From: a virus
DNA length: 64,000 nt
Strand: one strand, 5' to 3'
Virus record (IMG/VR): IMGVR_UViG_3300003702_000965
Span: 19,951-83,950 of that record
Position numbers and translations under genes: made by a program. This document shows, piece by piece, positions 35,844-45,211 of this stretch. Position 1 is the first letter of the stretch, and the number at the start of each line of letters is the position of its first letter. Under the pieces are notes generated by a model, which searched no databases, had not been told where the DNA came from, and saw only the letters and a list, made by a program, of their open reading frames with translations.

Positions 35844-37325
35844 ATGGAGATCTACTCTCTTCAAATAGAGAAGCATGTTTTAGGTGGGCTGATTAAAAAT
35901 CCCAAGTTTTTTTATGAAATAGATCGCTTTGTCAACGAGGACGACTTCTACCAGCCGACTCACGGCACAATATTTTCCGTCGTTAAGAGTCTGATTCTAT
36001 CGGGAGGCAATGTGGATAAAATTGTTGTTTCTGAGAAGATTAAGAATTTGGGGATATCTTTTAAGGATGATATTAATATTTATGACTATATAGAAAATTT
36101 ATCTTTCACTCAAATTACCAGCAAAGGCTTAATGGAATCCTGTCGAGAGCTTGTGAAGCTTAGAGTCAGGAGAGAATTAATAAGCACATGCGATAAAATT
36201 AAAGATTACGTTAAAGGGTCGGGATCGGACAACGTAGAGGAGATAATATCACAAGTTGACAAAATTCATTCTGAGAAAATAGATAGTTATTCTTTTTCTG
36301 ATGAGCCGGTAAATTTATTTGACGGAGCGGAAGATTTAATTGAGGAAATAGGCAGGAATCCTGTCGAAGAATCGGGGCTTCAAACGCCATATCCAGAGTT
36401 TAATAGACTTTTTGGTGGCTTAAAAAAAGCTAACGTGTATGCAATAGTTTCCAGACCAGCTCAAGGCAAAACGACATGGATTAACGACATGGCTTTTAAA
36501 ATCTCCGTTGATAGCGAAGTCAGTACTTTGGTTCTTGATACGGAAATGAGCACTCAAGAGATGCAGTTTAGGATGGTAGCATCATTGTCAGGTGTTCCTG
36601 TTTGGTATTTGGAGACTGGCAAATGGAGACATAATCAAGAGATGGAGGTCAAAGTGAGAGCGGCCTTCAAAAAGGTTAAATCCTATAAATATTTTCACTA
36701 CCACGTGGGGAATAAAACAATTGATGAGGTATGCTCTATAATTAGAAGGTGGTATTACTCCAAAGTCGGAAGAGGGGAAAAATGTTTAATCGCTTATGAC
36801 TATGTTAAACTTACTGGCGAGAAAGTCTCTTATAATTGGGCTGAGCACCAAGCCATTGGAGAGAAAATAGATAAGTTAAAAAGAATATCTGAAGAAATAT
36901 CTTGTCCTATTTTAACCGCCATGCAAATGAATAGATCCGGGGAAAGCTTTAACAGAAATTCAAGCGGCTTGGTAGACGATGCGTCGGCAATATCTCTGTC
37001 AGACAGGCTTCAGTGGTTCGCTAGTTTCGTCGCTATATTTAGACGAAAAACCATAGATGAAATTGCCCTAGACGGGGACGAATTTGGCACACATAAACTA
37101 ATACCCTTAAAGACCAGATTCCAAGGCAGGGACGCCGCCGGTCACCATGATCTTATATTGAGGGAGATGGAAGATGGGTCGGAAAAATATACAAACAATT
37201 ATTTAAATTTTGATGTTCAAAATTTTGACGTTGAAGAGAAGGGATCCCTCAGGAATGTTGTAGACGCGCAAAGAGAACAACACACCCTTGACGATGTTAG
37301 CACTTCAGATGGAGAATTAATATGA
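35844..37325 (+). CDS. dnaB: Replicative DNA helicase, DnaB/gp41-type
   Basis: The N-terminal domain (about 1-110) is DnaB-like (LQIEKHVLGGLIKNP). The RecA-like C-domain has Walker A RPAQGKT (204-210), the motif VLDTEMSTQEMQFR and Walker B CLIAYDYVKL (314-323), then TAMQMNRSGE. The 493-residue length fits. It unwinds DNA ahead of the polymerase. The following primase gene starts with an ATGA overlap, so helicase and primase are translationally coupled. Confidence 0.93.
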   Translation: MEIYSLQIEKHVLGGLIKNPKFFYEIDRFVNEDDFYQPTHGTIFSVVKSLILSGGNVDKIVVSEKIKNLGISFKDDINIYDYIENLSFTQITSKGLMESCRELVKLRVRRELISTCDKIKDYVKGSGSDNVEEIISQVDKIHSEKIDSYSFSDEPVNLFDGAEDLIEEIGRNPVEESGLQTPYPEFNRLFGGLKKANVYAIVSRPAQGKTTWINDMAFKISVDSEVSTLVLDTEMSTQEMQFRMVASLSGVPVWYLETGKWRHNQEMEVKVRAAFKKVKSYKYFHYHVGNKTIDEVCSIIRRWYYSKVGRGEKCLIAYDYVKLTGEKVSYNWAEHQAIGEKIDKLKRISEEISCPILTAMQMNRSGESFNRNSSGLVDDASAISLSDRLQWFASFVAIFRRKTIDEIALDGDEFGTHKLIPLKTRFQGRDAAGHHDLILREMEDGSEKYTNNYLNFDVQNFDVEEKGSLRNVVDAQREQHTLDDVSTSDGELI

Positions 37326-38230
37326 TCGACAAAGTTAGAGAAGTTTTAGAGGAAATAGGATACACTAACATAAAGGATCTTGGCATGGAGTTTAGGATGA
37401 GACCCATATATCGAGATTCCGATAATGATACCGTATTAAGAGTTAAAAAGGACACAGGATTTTTCGTTGACTTTAAAGAGTCGATATCAGGTTCGTTGGA
37501 GGACCTAGTCAAAATCACTTTAAATCTAAAAGACTTAAGCGAAGCTAAGGTTTGGATGAAAGACAAAACCAACTTCCAAGTAACTCGCGCCCAGACGAAG
37601 TCCAAGCTGAAGGAGCCTAGAACTTTCCCAGAAGACACTCTTGACGCAATGGTCAAAGATCACTCTTATTGGATTTCTAGGGGCATAAGCGAAGACAATT
37701 TAAAACTATTCGGAGGAGGCGTAATCAAAACTGGTCGAATGAAAGACAGATACGTTTTTCCAATTAGAAACTACAAATCACAAATAGTAGGATTAGCGGG
37801 GAGAGATTTAATAAACAATAAAGACAACAAATTAAGACCTAAATGGAAACTCGTTGGAGATAAATCTACTTGGAGATATCCTTTCCAGTTTAACCACAGA
37901 TATATCACGAAGTCTAAACGCGTAATAGTGGTGGAGAGCATAGGCGACATGTTGGCACTATGGAGCTCTGGTGTAAAGATTACATTAGTTTCTTTTGGGT
38001 TGGATTTAAGTATACCATGCTTGAATGCTTTGCTTAAAATCGATCCTCGCAAAATATTCATTTGTTTTAATAACGATTCTTCTGGCGCTGGAGACGCAGC
38101 TTCGACTAAACTCAGAAAGAAGCTTTTAAAATATTTTGATCCAAACCAAGTAGAAATTAAGCTACCTTCTGGATATAATGACTTTGGGGAGATGTCAATA
38201 GACGAAATAAAAACATTCTTTGAATCATGA
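37322..38230 (+). CDS. DNA primase, TOPRIM type
   Basis: The TOPRIM domain holds VIVVESIGDM (residues 201-210) with the catalytic Glu and FNNDSSGAGDAA (249-260) with the Asp residues. Residues about 1-90 correspond to the N-terminal part of DnaG-like primases but show no Cys/His zinc finger. The 302-residue length is shorter than bacterial DnaG, as for many phage primases. It makes RNA primers with the adjacent DnaB helicase. Confidence 0.85.
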   Translation: MIDKVREVLEEIGYTNIKDLGMEFRMRPIYRDSDNDTVLRVKKDTGFFVDFKESISGSLEDLVKITLNLKDLSEAKVWMKDKTNFQVTRAQTKSKLKEPRTFPEDTLDAMVKDHSYWISRGISEDNLKLFGGGVIKTGRMKDRYVFPIRNYKSQIVGLAGRDLINNKDNKLRPKWKLVGDKSTWRYPFQFNHRYITKSKRVIVVESIGDMLALWSSGVKITLVSFGLDLSIPCLNALLKIDPRKIFICFNNDSSGAGDAASTKLRKKLLKYFDPNQVEIKLPSGYNDFGEMSIDEIKTFFES

Positions 38231-38832
38231 GTCTCTCTTTCGGGATAGAACAACAAGAGAAAGAAAAAGAGTTACTAACCTACTATTGGTTTGAAAACGG
38301 TTTTTCGCCGAGTCAATGCAAACAAATTATCGAGCTAGGAAGACGGTATCCCCGACTCGATGCCCAAGTTTTCGCGGATGATGGCGGGAAAAAAGGTGCT
38401 AGCTCCTCCGACACTAGAAATAGCACCGTAAGGTGGATAGATATATATGACCCCAGTGCGGAATGGATAATACGTGAATTGGGTCGAATGGCTATAGAAG
38501 CTAACGAGGCGTTGTTCAAATTAGATTTGTATGGTTTTACTGAAAATTTGCAGTTCACAGAATACGAAGGAAAAGGAACGCATTATAATTGGCATCCCGA
38601 TATTGGTCCCAAACAAAATAAAAGAAAGTTAAGTATAGTTATTCAGCTGAGCGACGAAAAAGATTACGATGGAGGGGAACTGATTATAAACACAGGAAAC
38701 TTAGTGACCCCGAACAAAAGACAAGGGAACGTGATATTTTTTCCATCTTTTCTACTTCATAAAGTAGAGCCTTTGAAGTCTGGGAATAGATACTCTTTAG
38801 TTTGTTGGATTAGTGGTAACGCTTGGAGATGA
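38227..38832 (+). CDS. 2-oxoglutarate/Fe(II) dioxygenase (PKHD/PiuC-like)
   Basis: The iron site is H123, D125 (WHPDIG) and H178 (LLHKV), with R188 (GNRYSLV) for 2OG. DYDGGELII and GNVIFFPSF are characteristic of the PKHD-type hydroxylase family. The 201-residue length is typical of a single domain. This is the second 2OG enzyme in the window and lies between primase and a RecB-like nuclease, coupled by ATGA overlaps to both. The substrate is unknown; phage members are often proposed to act on proteins or nucleic acid bases. Confidence 0.85.
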   Translation: MSLSFGIEQQEKEKELLTYYWFENGFSPSQCKQIIELGRRYPRLDAQVFADDGGKKGASSSDTRNSTVRWIDIYDPSAEWIIRELGRMAIEANEALFKLDLYGFTENLQFTEYEGKGTHYNWHPDIGPKQNKRKLSIVIQLSDEKDYDGGELIINTGNLVTPNKRQGNVIFFPSFLLHKVEPLKSGNRYSLVCWISGNAWR

Positions 38833-39845
38833 ATAAGAAAGAAAGAATTTTATCGGCGTCGAGAATTAAGACCTTGGAGACTTGCACTTGGTCTTATTGG
38901 TGCAACTATCACCTCAAGCTTCCCCAAAGACAGAATGAGGGAGCGTTAAGGGGCACAATATGTCATTTAGTGTTCGAACTTCTTTTGAAGCCCAGACATA
39001 AGCGTCATTATGATGATATAGTATTAGGGGGAAGCATAACCTGTTCTCCTGCGGTTGCTGGGTTAGTTTTGAAAAATCTTAAGCGCGATAGAATCAAACA
39101 CGACTTGCCTATGGATAGCGATCAAAACTTTTCTTTGATGGATAAAATGATTTTAGTTGGTTTATCGCACGACTACACCTGCAAAGGAGGTACGATAGAT
39201 AAGCCGGAATATGAGTTTTTACTAGAGAGCGACTCTCCCAAATATAAGATAAGAGGCTTCATTGATAAGCCTGCCGTTTACGACAAAAATAAGGTTGTAA
39301 AAATTATAGATTACAAGAGCAGTAAAAACAGATTTCCCCAGAAAGAGCTACCCTCCAATATTCAAGCCATGGCGTATTCCTTAGCGGCTAAAAAAGAATG
39401 GCCAGATTATACCCCTGTCGTTGAATTTTTGTTTTTGAGACATCCTAGAAAGCCCACCCAAACAATAGAGATTTCCGACGAACAACTAGAAGGCTTCGAG
39501 TATTATTTAGAGCACTGCTATTCTATAATTAACAACTATTCTGAAGAGACGGCCACTTCAAGGTACGCGGCCGATTACGACGAAGATAAATGGATGTGTA
39601 AAATAGGTTCTTGGAAGTGTCCTTACCTCGAGCCTTTTGATTATTTTTGTTTATTAGACGAGCAAGGAGAGGTCTTGGAGAAAAGCCTGAAGGATGATTT
39701 TAAAGCCGAAGTTGGACAGACGGTAGTTAAAGAGAAATACAACGGTTGCCCCAGACACTTTATCCAAAGGCAAAGTAGAGTGGATCCTTTTTCTGGCATA
39801 TCGGAACCGAACGCTATAGGCTCCAATGATCCATTCGACTTCTAA
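38829..39845 (+). CDS. RecB/Cas4-like PD-(D/E)XK exonuclease
   Basis: The ATG at 38829 overlaps the previous stop (ATGA) and is preferred over the TTG at 38823. The nuclease core is GFIDKPAV, KIIDYKSSK and QAMAYSLAA, matching the GxxD...DYK...QxxxY motifs of RecB/AddB/Cas4 nucleases. Four Cys residues (C16, C24 region near the N-terminus, and WMCK/WKCPY plus GCPRHF near the C-terminus) could form an iron-sulfur cluster as in Cas4/AddB. It probably processes DNA ends for recombination. Confidence 0.8.
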   Translation: MNKKERILSASRIKTLETCTWSYWCNYHLKLPQRQNEGALRGTICHLVFELLLKPRHKRHYDDIVLGGSITCSPAVAGLVLKNLKRDRIKHDLPMDSDQNFSLMDKMILVGLSHDYTCKGGTIDKPEYEFLLESDSPKYKIRGFIDKPAVYDKNKVVKIIDYKSSKNRFPQKELPSNIQAMAYSLAAKKEWPDYTPVVEFLFLRHPRKPTQTIEISDEQLEGFEYYLEHCYSIINNYSEETATSRYAADYDEDKWMCKIGSWKCPYLEPFDYFCLLDEQGEVLEKSLKDDFKAEVGQTVVKEKYNGCPRHFIQRQSRVDPFSGISEPNAIGSNDPFDF

Positions 39846-40566
39846 AACATTTATAGAAATAGGGTCTAATTGTTTTGACACCTTAAACTTCTTGGGAGGT
39901 GAAGGTTGGAGTGGGGTAATCATTGAGCCTGTTGAATACTATTTAAATAAAATTTCTCCCAAATATGAAAACATAGTTTATGAAAACTTTGCGGTATCTG
40001 ACATTAACGAAAAAAAAGATTTTGTTTACTTCGATCCGGAAAAGCTAGACTCAATAGAAGACTATAGGGAGAGCTTCGCTTCTTTCGATCGCTCTGATTT
40101 AGGAAAGTGGGTTAGCGGCGCAGGTTCTTTGGATGAATCTGGCATCTCTACTGCCTTTGATAATTTTCCCGAAGAATTCATGATAAAGAAAAAGGTGGAT
40201 TGTTTTACTTTAGATTACGTTATTGAAAAACATAAATTGGATAGGGTAGACGCCCTTAAAATAGACGCCGAAGGACAAGAGTGGAGGATACTACGCTTAT
40301 TTAGCTTTAGGGTCAGACCGTTTTGGATCAAATTCGAAACGGACCATTTTAAGAAATCCGAAAAGGGCAGGCGCAATTTGCGATATATTTATAGTAAGCT
40401 CATGTCCTTGGGTTACTCAATCAGAAAGCTTAAACATGATTGCATTTGCATCCATTCTTCCACATACATTTCCAGCCCGACCCTCTCAACAGACGACGCC
40501 ATTAAGCGTTACAAGAAAGATTTTCAGCATCTAAAAACTCTTGACGAGCTGGAAAGCGTCGTTTAG
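39826..40566 (+). CDS. FkbM-family methyltransferase
   Basis: KTFIEIGSNCFDTLNFL is the SAM-binding motif, KKKVDCFTLDYVI and ALKIDAEGQEWRIL are the family signature (VxxxTLDxLI and KIDxEGxE). The 246-residue length fits. FkbM enzymes O-methylate sugars or other hydroxyls. The gene overlaps the nuclease gene by 20 bases. It is separated from the main glycan operon, so glycan genes are interspersed with replication genes. Confidence 0.8.
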   Translation: MIHSTSKTFIEIGSNCFDTLNFLGGEGWSGVIIEPVEYYLNKISPKYENIVYENFAVSDINEKKDFVYFDPEKLDSIEDYRESFASFDRSDLGKWVSGAGSLDESGISTAFDNFPEEFMIKKKVDCFTLDYVIEKHKLDRVDALKIDAEGQEWRILRLFSFRVRPFWIKFETDHFKKSEKGRRNLRYIYSKLMSLGYSIRKLKHDCICIHSSTYISSPTLSTDDAIKRYKKDFQHLKTLDELESVV

Positions 40567-40579
40567 ACTAGCTTCGGTG

Positions 40580-41332
40580 ATGATTCCTCTTTTTAAGAGC
40601 CACTATTCCATAGGTAGAAGCATCCTGAGCCTTTCTCCCGAAGGTTCTTCTGGAGATTCTATTATTTCCATATGCAAGGAGGCGGAGATAGAGGACTTGT
40701 TCCTTGTGGAGGATTCTATGAGCGGGTTTTTAGAGGCTTATGTGAATAGTTTGGAAGCCAAGATCAAGTTGATATTTGGGCTAAGAATTACATTATGTTC
40801 TGACGCAAAACAAAAAAATGAAGAATCTAGGTTGGGGAGCAGCAAAGTAGTAGTTTTCTGTAAAAACGCCAAAGGGTACAAGAGGCTTGTCAAAATATAT
40901 GGGATAGCAGCTAAGGATGGCTTTTATTATGAGCCTAGAGTTGACTTAAATTTATTGAAGGAGTTTTGGAAAGATTCCGAGTTGATGTTGTGTGTTCCGT
41001 TCTATGATTCTTTCTTATATAGCAATTTTTTAAATGGGGGCAACTTTGTTCCAGACTTCAGCTTCTGTGAGCCTGTGTTTTTTATTGAGGACAACGAGCT
41101 CCCGTTTGACGGCATACTTGCAGACAAAGTAAAGGATTATTGCGGAAGCTCATTAGAGATGAAGAGGTCAAAGAGTATTTTTTATAAGGACAGAAAGGAT
41201 TTTATAAGTTATCTTACTTTTAAATGTATCAACAAAAGGAAGACTCTCAACAAGCCCAATTTAGATCACATGTGCTCTGAAGAGTTCTGCTTAGAAAGCT
41301 GGCAAGATGGACGAACACTTACTAAGGTATAA
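40580..41332 (+). CDS. N-terminal PHP domain of a split DnaE-type DNA polymerase III alpha
   Basis: The ATG at 40580 gives MIPLFKSHYSIGRSILSL, which aligns with the start of the DnaE PHP domain; a longer TTG reading from 40541 is less likely. EAEIEDLFLVEDSMSGFLEAY corresponds to the ALALTDHGNMFGAxEFY segment, and IKLIFGLRITLC to GIKPIIGCEVYV. The metal-ligand His/Glu residues are mostly replaced (TDH is VED, GCE is GLR), so the PHP site is probably inactive. The region ends where DnaE enters its palm, which is encoded separately at 42601. The next gene overlaps by 26 bases. Confidence 0.75.
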   Translation: MIPLFKSHYSIGRSILSLSPEGSSGDSIISICKEAEIEDLFLVEDSMSGFLEAYVNSLEAKIKLIFGLRITLCSDAKQKNEESRLGSSKVVVFCKNAKGYKRLVKIYGIAAKDGFYYEPRVDLNLLKEFWKDSELMLCVPFYDSFLYSNFLNGGNFVPDFSFCEPVFFIEDNELPFDGILADKVKDYCGSSLEMKRSKSIFYKDRKDFISYLTFKCINKRKTLNKPNLDHMCSEEFCLESWQDGRTLTKV

Positions 41333-41951
41333 TAAGAATAAAGAATTAGTGTTTATAGATTGCGAGACTCTAAATCTCTGCTTGAATGAATGCTATAATC
41401 TTCCTTGGCAGATAGCCATGCTAAAAGTCAAGGGCTCGAAAATAGTCGACTCCAAAGACCTGTACATCAAGTGGGATACAGATTTAAAAATTTCTAAAGA
41501 AGCGGCCGACATAACTGGATTCAATCCTAAAAAAGTCGAGGACATAGGAATATCTCCCAAGTCTGCCTTTGAGCAAATTCGGGATTGGCTTGATGAAAGC
41601 GACAGGATAGTGGGACACAATATTCTTGGGTTCGATATATATCTTTTAAGGATTTTGTATAAGAAATTTGGAGAAATTGAAGGCTACAAAAAATTAGTCT
41701 ACAAAATAATAGACACAAACTGCATAGCCAAGGGCATAAAATTTGGCACACCGTATTCCCCCAAGGAAGACTTTTTACCGTACCAATACAGGATGTATCA
41801 TACAATCAAAAGAGGGGTTAGGACGAATCTCACCGCTCTTGGTAGAGAGAACAAGGTGGAACATGATTACGACAACCTTCATGACGCCTTGGTGGATCTT
41901 GAGTTAAATTTGAAAGTTTGGGATATATTAAAATGGCAAGTGGAAATATAA
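41307..41951 (+). CDS. DEDDh 3'-5' exonuclease (DnaQ/epsilon-like)
   Basis: Exo I is VFIDCETLNL (D18, E20), Exo II is VGHNILGFDIYLL, and Exo III is HDALVDLEL with the His and Asp spaced as in the DEDDh subfamily. The 214-residue length suits a single proofreading domain. It lies between the two DnaE pieces, and the DnaE PHP site is degenerate, so this is the likely proofreading subunit. It overlaps the PHP gene by 26 bases. Confidence 0.85.
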   Translation: MDEHLLRYNKNKELVFIDCETLNLCLNECYNLPWQIAMLKVKGSKIVDSKDLYIKWDTDLKISKEAADITGFNPKKVEDIGISPKSAFEQIRDWLDESDRIVGHNILGFDIYLLRILYKKFGEIEGYKKLVYKIIDTNCIAKGIKFGTPYSPKEDFLPYQYRMYHTIKRGVRTNLTALGRENKVEHDYDNLHDALVDLELNLKVWDILKWQVEI

Positions 41952-42622
41952 TAACAAGTTTCGATCAGTTTGATTTCGAGGTCCTTAAAAGCTTTGATAA
42001 GATTATCGTCTCTGGCCCTCAAAGATCAGGAACAAATTTAGCTTGTCAGTATCTTGACAGTGTTTTAGGTTACAATTATATAGATGAGCTGGAATTTAAC
42101 TTTTTTTTAGAGACTCATTTTTTAGAAAAAATCAAAGAACACAAGAAACTGATAATGCAGGCTCCGACAATGAGCCATATACTGCACTTGATAGAAGAGC
42201 CCAAAACTTGTGTCTTTTTTCTTTTTAGAAACCCCTCTGAAATAATTAGGTCTCAAAATAGAGTTAGATGGGCAGCTGAAAAACATGAGCGGAAAAATTA
42301 CACTAGTAAGGAATATGAGTTCTTACCTATCTCAATTGCTAAATATTCAGAATGGTGTTTTCATCAAAGAAAACTAATGAAGGTCCCTTTCTTTGAATTA
42401 GACTTCGAAGCTCTTCGTAGCTCTCCCATTTGGTCTTCGGATTTTGGGTCTAGTAGTGATTACCAACCAGATACCTCTTGGAAACCAGCCAGCGCTAAAG
42501 ATGATGGTGGCAGATGGGCTTTTGTGGACACAGGGAAAGGGAAGAACAGATCACTTAAAGTAGTAGAGTATTGGTTTGAGACAGATGAGGCTATTGAAAA
42601 ATGCAGGATACCAAGAAAATAA
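41933..42622 (+). CDS. Sulfotransferase-like protein (PAPS-dependent)
   Basis: The ATG at 41933 is used rather than the TTG at 41918. The 5'-phosphosulfate loop is SGPQRSGTNLA (about residues 27-37) and the 3'-phosphate motif is FFLFRNPSEIIRS (about 99-111), the two hallmark motifs of the family. It could sulfate a glycan or protein. It separates the exonuclease from the polymerase and overlaps both (19 and 22 bases). Its last residues (FETDEAIEKC) resemble the TxEIAEKC segment of DnaE that would belong at this position, a possible remnant. Confidence 0.78.
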   Translation: MASGNIITSFDQFDFEVLKSFDKIIVSGPQRSGTNLACQYLDSVLGYNYIDELEFNFFLETHFLEKIKEHKKLIMQAPTMSHILHLIEEPKTCVFFLFRNPSEIIRSQNRVRWAAEKHERKNYTSKEYEFLPISIAKYSEWCFHQRKLMKVPFFELDFEALRSSPIWSSDFGSSSDYQPDTSWKPASAKDDGGRWAFVDTGKGKNRSLKVVEYWFETDEAIEKCRIPRK

Positions 42623-45204
42623 AAAGTTTCTCTAAGAGCTTTTCCAAGCTGTCCCTTGATACGAATGGGGTAAGACTGCCTGATTTCGAGATAGAATCCA
42701 AGTCGCGAAAAGCCTATGGAGTTAGCGAAGATAAGAGTAACCATTATTTCCTTAGGTCTTTGTCTTACGCTGGCTACGAGGACAAACTGAAACTTCATAA
42801 AATAGATCCCAAGGATGCAGAAAAATACGTGGAGAGAGCCAAGTACGAACTAGACACTATATTAGATTTGGGGTTTGTGGATTATATTTTACTTGTCTGG
42901 GACGTGATCAACTTTTGCAAGAGGAATGACGTCCCCATAGGGTTAGGCAGAGGATCTGCCGCTGGCAGTTTGATTCTTTATTTGATTGGAGTTACTGGTA
43001 TAGATCCAATAAAACATGAATTATTTTTTGAGAGATTTATATCTAAAACCAGAGCAAAGAAAAAAGTTGTTAATGGGGTGACGTATCTTGATGGTTCGTT
43101 AATGTGTGATGTAGATTTGGACATATGTTATTACAAAAGACAAGCTGTGTTGGATTTTTTAGAAAATAAATTTAAAAATAGAACAGCTAAGATATTGACC
43201 CTCAACACTTTAAGCGGAAAGCTTCTAATAAAAGAGTGCGGCAAAGTGGTATACGAGAAGTCTGAAACAGAAATGAATACTGTAAGCAGCATGATACCCA
43301 AAGTTTTCGGCAAGGTACACGACATAGAAGACGCCTATAAAGAAGTCCAAGATTTTAGAGAATGGTGCGATGCTAATCCCAAAGCTTATGAAATAGCATT
43401 AAAGTTGAGGGGCTTAATTAAAAATAAAGGTGTCCATCCTTCTGGCGTTTTACTCTCTTATGGCTTGCTCGAGGATTCTTGTCCGACAGAATTATCATCT
43501 GACAAAGCTACGGTTTCGTCTTTTGATATGAACTGGGCCTCTCTGTCTAATGTGAAATTAGATATCCTTGGACTTAGAAGTGTTTCTGTTGTCGATCAGA
43601 CCTGCAAGGAGGTCGGCATAAAGCTTGCGGAGATCGATATTGAGCAACCAGAAATATACCAGAATTTACAGGATCTTAGATGTCCACATGGATTGTTCCA
43701 AATTGAAGCTGAAACTAATTATAAAGTTTGCCAAAAAGTTAAGCCGAAAGACTTACAAGAGCTTAGCGCCGTATTGGCTCTCGCTAGGCCCGGAGCTTTA
43801 GCTTATGTTGACCAGTACGCTAATTATACTAATACAGGGGTTTACGATGTTATCCATCCTTTTTTCGATGACATTTTGTCATCAACAGGTGGCGTCTGTC
43901 TATACCAAGAGCAGATGATGAAAATGGCCAACAAGGTAGGGTTCACATTAGACGAAGCCGAGATTTTGAGGCGGATCGTCGGGAAGAAGAAAACTAAAGA
44001 AGTTAGGCAATGGAAGAAGAAGATTAGAGAAAAGATTAAGGAGAATAGGCTCAATAGTGAGTGGATGGGCGACAAAGGCAATGTTGACATAGGAGATGTG
44101 TTGTGGGGCGTATTAGAAGATTCTTCCAATTATTCTTTTAATAAATCTCACTCAATAGCTTATGCGGCACTTTCAGCTTCTACCATATACCTTAAGTTTA
44201 ATTATCCCAAAGAGTTCTTTTTGTCGCTTCTTAAAATGACTAGATATGAACCAGACCCCATAGGCGAGATATCTAAGATAGAAAAAGAATTGTCGTATTT
44301 TGATATCAGGCTGCTTCCTCCGCACATAACGAAGTCAGATATGGACTTTAGCATTGAGGGGGGCGACATAAGATTTGGGTTATTGTCCATTAAGGGAATA
44401 TCAGATAAGTCGATAGAGAAACTCGCTAATTTTAAAAACGCATACTCCAATAAGTTTGAAATATTTGAGGGAGCTAAAGAATCTGGATTAGGCATAGGGA
44501 TCTTGTGCGCGTTAATACAAGCTGGAGCGCTGGAGGGATTTAAGGTTTCTAGAAGTAAGATAGTTTACGAGGCCCAGCTTTGGAACATCCTTACTAAAAA
44601 AGAAAAAATGGTCGCTATGAAATTAGGAGAAAGCTTCCAGTATGACTTGGTTGAAACCGTCAGGAAGCTTTCTGTTTTTCAGGACGATGTCGGCAAGCTT
44701 GTGATCAAAGAATCAAGGATGAACACAATTAAAAAACATTCTGAGCCATACAAACAAATTTACAGTCAAAATAAAAAATCTGAAAGCTTTGCCAACTGGT
44801 GGTACGAGAGGAGCCTGTTGGGCTATACTCACAATAAATCCTTAAAGGAGATATTTTCAGAAAAGAGACCCGACCTACTCTCAATAAGAGAAGTATCAGA
44901 ACAGGCAGAAAGAGTTCCAGTAGTTTTTGTTGGATATGTAAACGACAAACCCTACAAAGGCAAATCAAGAAGAGGCACTGATTATTTAAGATTGGAAGTC
45001 GCAGACGAGACTGGTCTTACAAAGGTGATGCTTTTCAGTGAAAGAGTAAATAAATGTAAGAGAGACAATAATGGAGCCTATCCACAAAAAGACAGTATTG
45101 TAATTGTTAAAGCTAATACGGCTGATGACGCTGTTTTTGCTGATATGGTTGTCGTTCAAAACAACAAGGTATTCACCAAACTATCTGACTTAAAAGACAA
45201 CTAG
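42601..45204 (+). CDS. dnaE: DNA polymerase III alpha, catalytic part (DnaE palm-fingers-OB), lacking PHP
   Basis: GLGRGSAAGSLILYLIG, the catalytic pair in CDVDLDICYYKR and the third Asp in VKLDILGLR are all present, so polymerase activity is expected. LYQEQMM and FNKSHSIAYA mark the fingers region. A helix-hairpin-helix region precedes an OB-type domain (VPVVFVGYVNDK, then YLRLEVADETG). The N-terminal 260-residue PHP domain is missing here and is encoded at 40580. I see no intein motifs at the break. The pieces could assemble non-covalently. Confidence 0.9.
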   Translation: MQDTKKIKSFSKSFSKLSLDTNGVRLPDFEIESKSRKAYGVSEDKSNHYFLRSLSYAGYEDKLKLHKIDPKDAEKYVERAKYELDTILDLGFVDYILLVWDVINFCKRNDVPIGLGRGSAAGSLILYLIGVTGIDPIKHELFFERFISKTRAKKKVVNGVTYLDGSLMCDVDLDICYYKRQAVLDFLENKFKNRTAKILTLNTLSGKLLIKECGKVVYEKSETEMNTVSSMIPKVFGKVHDIEDAYKEVQDFREWCDANPKAYEIALKLRGLIKNKGVHPSGVLLSYGLLEDSCPTELSSDKATVSSFDMNWASLSNVKLDILGLRSVSVVDQTCKEVGIKLAEIDIEQPEIYQNLQDLRCPHGLFQIEAETNYKVCQKVKPKDLQELSAVLALARPGALAYVDQYANYTNTGVYDVIHPFFDDILSSTGGVCLYQEQMMKMANKVGFTLDEAEILRRIVGKKKTKEVRQWKKKIREKIKENRLNSEWMGDKGNVDIGDVLWGVLEDSSNYSFNKSHSIAYAALSASTIYLKFNYPKEFFLSLLKMTRYEPDPIGEISKIEKELSYFDIRLLPPHITKSDMDFSIEGGDIRFGLLSIKGISDKSIEKLANFKNAYSNKFEIFEGAKESGLGIGILCALIQAGALEGFKVSRSKIVYEAQLWNILTKKEKMVAMKLGESFQYDLVETVRKLSVFQDDVGKLVIKESRMNTIKKHSEPYKQIYSQNKKSESFANWWYERSLLGYTHNKSLKEIFSEKRPDLLSIREVSEQAERVPVVFVGYVNDKPYKGKSRRGTDYLRLEVADETGLTKVMLFSERVNKCKRDNNGAYPQKDSIVIVKANTADDAVFADMVVVQNNKVFTKLSDLKDN

Positions 45205-45211
45205 CGGTCCC

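Noticed and set aside
40580-45204. Split intein joining the two DnaE pieces
   Set aside because: The N-piece does not end in an intein N-terminal block and the C-piece does not begin with an HN-C/S junction.
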